Part shown: piece after piece, positions 23,932 through 26,238 of the stretch | Layout of the letters: each line of letters begins with the position of its first letter | Numbering within the stretch: position 1 is the first letter of the stretch | Source of the DNA: an uncultured Planctomycetaceae bacterium | GTDB taxonomy: Bacteria > Planctomycetota > Planctomycetia > Pirellulales > Pirellulaceae | Assembly: GCA_903927685.1 (NCBI GenBank) | Contig: CAIYOB010000088.1 | Coordinates: 1-26,238, forward strand | Reading direction: 5' to 3' | DNA length: 26,238 nt | The notes under the pieces: model-generated | What the model was told of the DNA's origin: nothing | The model's database searches: none | What the model saw: the letters and a program-made list of their open reading frames with translations, nothing else | Made by a program: the position numbers and the translations under genes

Positions 23932-24693
23932 GTGGACTTGGGGCTGACGGACAAAGTCGTCTTGGTCACAGGCGGCGCACGCGGCCTGGGGCGGACGATC
24001 TGCGAGCTGCTGGCGGCCGAGGGGGCCCGGGTCGCGGTCAACTATCGCAGCCGGCCCGCTGAGGCGGAGGCGGTCGCGGCCAGCCTCCGCGGGCGCTGGG
24101 GCCGCCCCGTCGCCGCCGTCCACGGCGACGTCGCCTGCGAAGCTGACGTGGTCCGGATGTTCGACCAGGCCCAGCAGCTGCTGGGCCCCGTCGACGCGCT
24201 GGTGAACAACGCGGCCGTGTGCCCGGTGCAGCCGACGGCCGAACTGCCGGTCGAGGAGTTCAACCAGGCGCTGCAGGTGAACCTGACCGGCACGTTCCTG
24301 GCCAGTCGCGAGTTGGTCCGCCGACTGTCGGCCGGCAACCGGCCAGGGCGGATCGTCAACATCTCGTCGCAGGCGGCCTTTCGCGGTTCGCAGTCCGGCA
24401 AGACGGCCTACGACGCCAGCAAGGCCGGCGTGATCGGGTTCACCGTCTCGCTGGCCCGCGAATTGGCTCCTCGCGGAATCAACGTCAATTGCGTGGCGCC
24501 GGGCTTGATGTACACGGACATGGTCGCCCGGGCGATCGACGCCGATCCGGAGAAGTTCAACCAGCGGGTCCCGCTGGGGCGAATCGGCCGAACCGAAGAA
24601 ATTGCCGCGGTCGTCGTGTTCTTATGCTCCGCCCGGGCCAGTTATATGACCGGCGCCACCGTCGACGTCAGCGGCGGTTTGGCCATGCACTGA
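23932..24693 (+). CDS. Short-chain dehydrogenase/reductase (FabG-like), 253 aa, GTG start
   Basis: This is a classical SDR that reduces or oxidises a carbonyl/alcohol with NAD(P)H. The cofactor motif is TGGARGLG (residues 13-20), then NNAA (92-95), Asn117 in QVNLTGTF, Ser146 in NISSQAAF, Tyr160 and Lys164 in AYDASKAG, and a C-terminal PGLMYTDM. The full N-S-Y-K tetrad is present. NYRSRPAE after the second strand favours NADP. The GTG at 23932 has a strong GGAGGTG upstream. It follows RNase E/G by 21 nt and precedes a membrane gene by 17 nt, so they are likely one operon. It could be FabG in fatty-acid synthesis, but no other fab gene is seen, so the substrate is open. Confidence 0.92.
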   Translation: MDLGLTDKVVLVTGGARGLGRTICELLAAEGARVAVNYRSRPAEAEAVAASLRGRWGRPVAAVHGDVACEADVVRMFDQAQQLLGPVDALVNNAAVCPVQPTAELPVEEFNQALQVNLTGTFLASRELVRRLSAGNRPGRIVNISSQAAFRGSQSGKTAYDASKAGVIGFTVSLARELAPRGINVNCVAPGLMYTDMVARAIDADPEKFNQRVPLGRIGRTEEIAAVVVFLCSARASYMTGATVDVSGGLAMH

Positions 24694-24710
24694 GAGGAGC
24701 CGACAGGACC

Positions 24711-25454
24711 ATGACCGACTTTCCGCACGACGACGTACCGGTGGCGGCGACGGTCAGTCCGTTCGACGCCTACCAACCGCCGCTGGCGATTGAGGACCAA
24801 CCGCCCGCTGGGACGGCAACGGTCAAGCCCGGGCGGATCAAGGCCCTGTGCATCGTCCTGATCATCCTGGGCGGACTCGGCTTGGCCAACGCCTTGATGA
24901 GCGCCGTCGGACTGCTGGTCGGGCAGCAGATTCAGGGGGCCTTTGTGCTGGGCAACCAACCGGGCGTGCCCCAACGGATCCAGGACCTGCAGCGGGACCT
25001 GCAGCGGGGACTCCAGGATGTCCAGGATCGGTTCTTGGTCGCCAATTTCATTTTCGTGGCCAGCCACGCCGTCCTGGCGGGAGCCCTGCTGACCGGAGCC
25101 ATCCAGTCGCTCCGCCGCCGGACTCCCGGGCGCAAGATCCTGATCGCCGCTTGCCTGTCCGCAATCGCATTCGAGTTGATTCGCGGCGCGGTCCAAGCGT
25201 TCATCCAAGTCCAGGTAATGTCCATCACGACGCATTTCTTCCAGGAGATGATGGAGATCTCGATGGACGAGGCGGCCGAGGCGGCGGAATGGGTCGCCTG
25301 GGGCGCGCGGGCGGGGATGGTGATCGGAGTCCTGTTCGCCGCGGGCTGGATTCTGGCCAAGGTAGTATTCTACGGGTTCGCCGTGTGGTATCTTCGCAAG
25401 CCGTCCGTGTGCGAGCACCTGGACACGGACGCTGTGACTGCAGTGCTCGCTTAA
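24711..25454 (+). CDS. Four-helix membrane protein, 247 aa
   Basis: The first 40 residues are Pro/Asp-rich (SPFDAYQPPLAIEDQPPAG) and cytoplasmic-looking. Four membrane helices follow, about 43-70 (ALCIVLIILGGLGLANALMS), 108-132, 141-164 and 200-228 (GMVIGVLFAAGWILAKVVFY). The loop between helices 1 and 2 holds a Gln-rich amphipathic stretch (RIQDLQRDLQRGLQDVQDR), encoded partly by a perfect 12-bp tandem repeat at 24984-25007. The start at 24711 has GAGGAG about 12 nt upstream and lies 17 nt after the SDR stop. I do not recognise a family; similar proteins with a proline-rich head occur in planctomycetes. It ends 72 nt before coaD. No function is assigned. Confidence 0.8.
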   Translation: MTDFPHDDVPVAATVSPFDAYQPPLAIEDQPPAGTATVKPGRIKALCIVLIILGGLGLANALMSAVGLLVGQQIQGAFVLGNQPGVPQRIQDLQRDLQRGLQDVQDRFLVANFIFVASHAVLAGALLTGAIQSLRRRTPGRKILIAACLSAIAFELIRGAVQAFIQVQVMSITTHFFQEMMEISMDEAAEAAEWVAWGARAGMVIGVLFAAGWILAKVVFYGFAVWYLRKPSVCEHLDTDAVTAVLA

Positions 25455-25526
25455 CGTTGCCGGCCGTCCCGCTCGCGGCGGAACGCCCCGACACAAACTC
25501 CCCCGCCGATTCCGTGGTGCCCCTCG

Positions 25527-26048
25527 ATGAATGCTCAAGCCACCCGCCGCGTCGCCGTGTACACCGGCACGTTTGATCCCATCACGCTCGGCCACCTGAA
25601 CGTCATCCAGCGCGGCGCCAGGCTGTTTGAATCGCTGATCGTGGGAGTCGGCATCAACACCAAGAAAGAGCCGCTGTTTACGTCGGAAGAGCGGGTCGAC
25701 CTGGTCCGCCGCGTGTGCCGCCCCCTGGTCAACGTCGAGATCCGCACGTTCTCCGGCCTGGCGGTCGAATTCGTCCGCGGGTGCCACGCCCGCGTGATGG
25801 TCCGGGGCGTGCGGCCCCTGACCGACATCGCCGCCGAATTCACGATGATGCTGGCCAACAAGCAGCTGGACCCCGACATCGAGACGATCTTCCTGATGGC
25901 CGACGAAGAGTACTCGCACGTGTCCAGTTCGCTGATCAAGGAGATCGCGCCGCTGGCCACCGACGAAATGCTGATTCGCTTCCTGCCGCCGGAGATCGTC
26001 CCCGACCTGCGCCGGCGACTGGGCTCTCAAGCCCCCCGGCGGCAGTGA
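25527..26048 (+). CDS. coaD: Phosphopantetheine adenylyltransferase, 173 aa
   Basis: CoaD joins ATP and 4'-phosphopantetheine to make dephospho-CoA, the next-to-last step of coenzyme A synthesis. The nucleotidyltransferase motif TGTFDPITLGHLNVIQRG contains T-x-G-H (Thr20 to His23). RGVRPLTDIAAEFTMMLANK holds the phosphopantetheine-binding and ATP-contact region, and EYSHVSSSLIKEIA matches the ISSTxxR-type site with Lys instead of Arg. The length fits the family with a short C-terminal extension rich in Arg (LRRRLGSQAPRRQ). The ATG at 25527 lacks a clear ribosome binding site but is the only good start. It closes the plus-strand run, 72 nt after the membrane gene, with no visible terminator before the window edge. 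Confidence 0.95.
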   Translation: MNAQATRRVAVYTGTFDPITLGHLNVIQRGARLFESLIVGVGINTKKEPLFTSEERVDLVRRVCRPLVNVEIRTFSGLAVEFVRGCHARVMVRGVRPLTDIAAEFTMMLANKQLDPDIETIFLMADEEYSHVSSSLIKEIAPLATDEMLIRFLPPEIVPDLRRRLGSQAPRRQ

Positions 26049-26238
26049 CCGCGTCGACCGTCTGTGGGCCGGCACTTGGTCGTACTTGATGGGAATGGAC
26101 GCTCAAGGCGATCTTGGGAAAGGCGAAGCGGTGGGCACCGACGCCGAGCATACGTCCGAGCAGCCTGCTCAAGCGGAGACGACTGCCTTGTCCAGGCGAA
26201 GAACTGGGATTGGGTGCCTGGGGTCGAGCCACGAGGTA
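26049..26238. other. Tail after coaD, no gene seen
   Basis: This 190-bp end piece has no supported coding frame, RNA gene or terminator. A minus-strand open frame runs through it (25936-26232) but overlaps coaD and has no ribosome binding site, so I treat it as a shadow of coaD and of high G+C. Confidence 0.5.

Noticed and set aside
24984..25007. A perfect 12-bp tandem repeat in the four-helix membrane gene
   Set aside because: It has two copies only and encodes a Gln-rich helix; it is explained by protein repetition rather than by a separate DNA element.
1..26238. CRISPR arrays, insertion-sequence transposases, rRNA genes and complete tRNA genes
   Set aside because: No regularly spaced direct repeats, transposase motifs, rRNA sequence or full cloverleaf were seen when reading both strands; this was by eye, not by a covariance search.

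Overview
The window looks like a piece of a high-GC planctomycete chromosome (Planctomycetota, probably Pirellulales-like). The main reason is a 1,392-residue protein with the Pirellula/Verrucomicrobium-type layout: a sorbosone-dehydrogenase-like propeller, HEAT-type repeats and a C-terminal CxxCH heme domain. Large secreted multidomain proteins, an incomplete PTS and several GTG/TTG starts fit this. The taxon is inferred from gene content only; no rRNA is present.

Region 1 (1 to about 5650) reads as the right end of an integrated mobile element whose left end lies outside the window. All its genes are on the minus strand: a large serine recombinase (3524-5461) with its own intrinsic terminator; a set of small genes, three of them under 60 codons (59 aa; a 47-aa one-helix membrane protein overlapping a coiled-coil lipoprotein gene by 8 nt; a 52-aa two-helix membrane protein); a sigma-like regulator; a translationally coupled DUF1257/DUF2997 pair; and an unknown 155-aa protein. 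Just outside the recombinase, at 5647-5666, is what looks like the 3' end of a tRNA-Ser followed by a strong plus-strand terminator. I read this as the attachment-site junction.

Region 2 (5976-18092, minus strand) is a five-gene cluster for the cell envelope or exterior: a 67-aa membrane protein, a secreted permuted papain-fold (YiiX/LRAT-like) hydrolase, a GH89 alpha-N-acetylglucosaminidase with a CBM32-like domain, the giant propeller/HEAT/cytochrome c protein, and a secreted DUF3604 (PHP-like) protein with a propeller-like N-terminal half. A role in degrading or remodelling amino-sugar glycans is plausible but inferred.

Region 3 (18448-26048, plus strand) diverges from region 2 across a 355-bp intergenic region. 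It begins with a regulatory PTS block (HPF, EIIA/PtsN, HPr, Enzyme I; no EIIB or EIIC). Then come a DUF2344 radical-SAM-linked protein whose gene overlaps the RNase E/G gene by 62 nt, an SDR oxidoreductase, a four-helix membrane protein and coaD. HPF with EIIA, HPr and EI suggests control of ribosome hibernation and metabolism rather than sugar import.

The most interesting points are the mobile-element end with its unnoticed tiny membrane genes and palindromic recombinase leader, the altered active-site motifs in Enzyme I, and the DUF2344/RNase overlap without an adjacent radical SAM partner.
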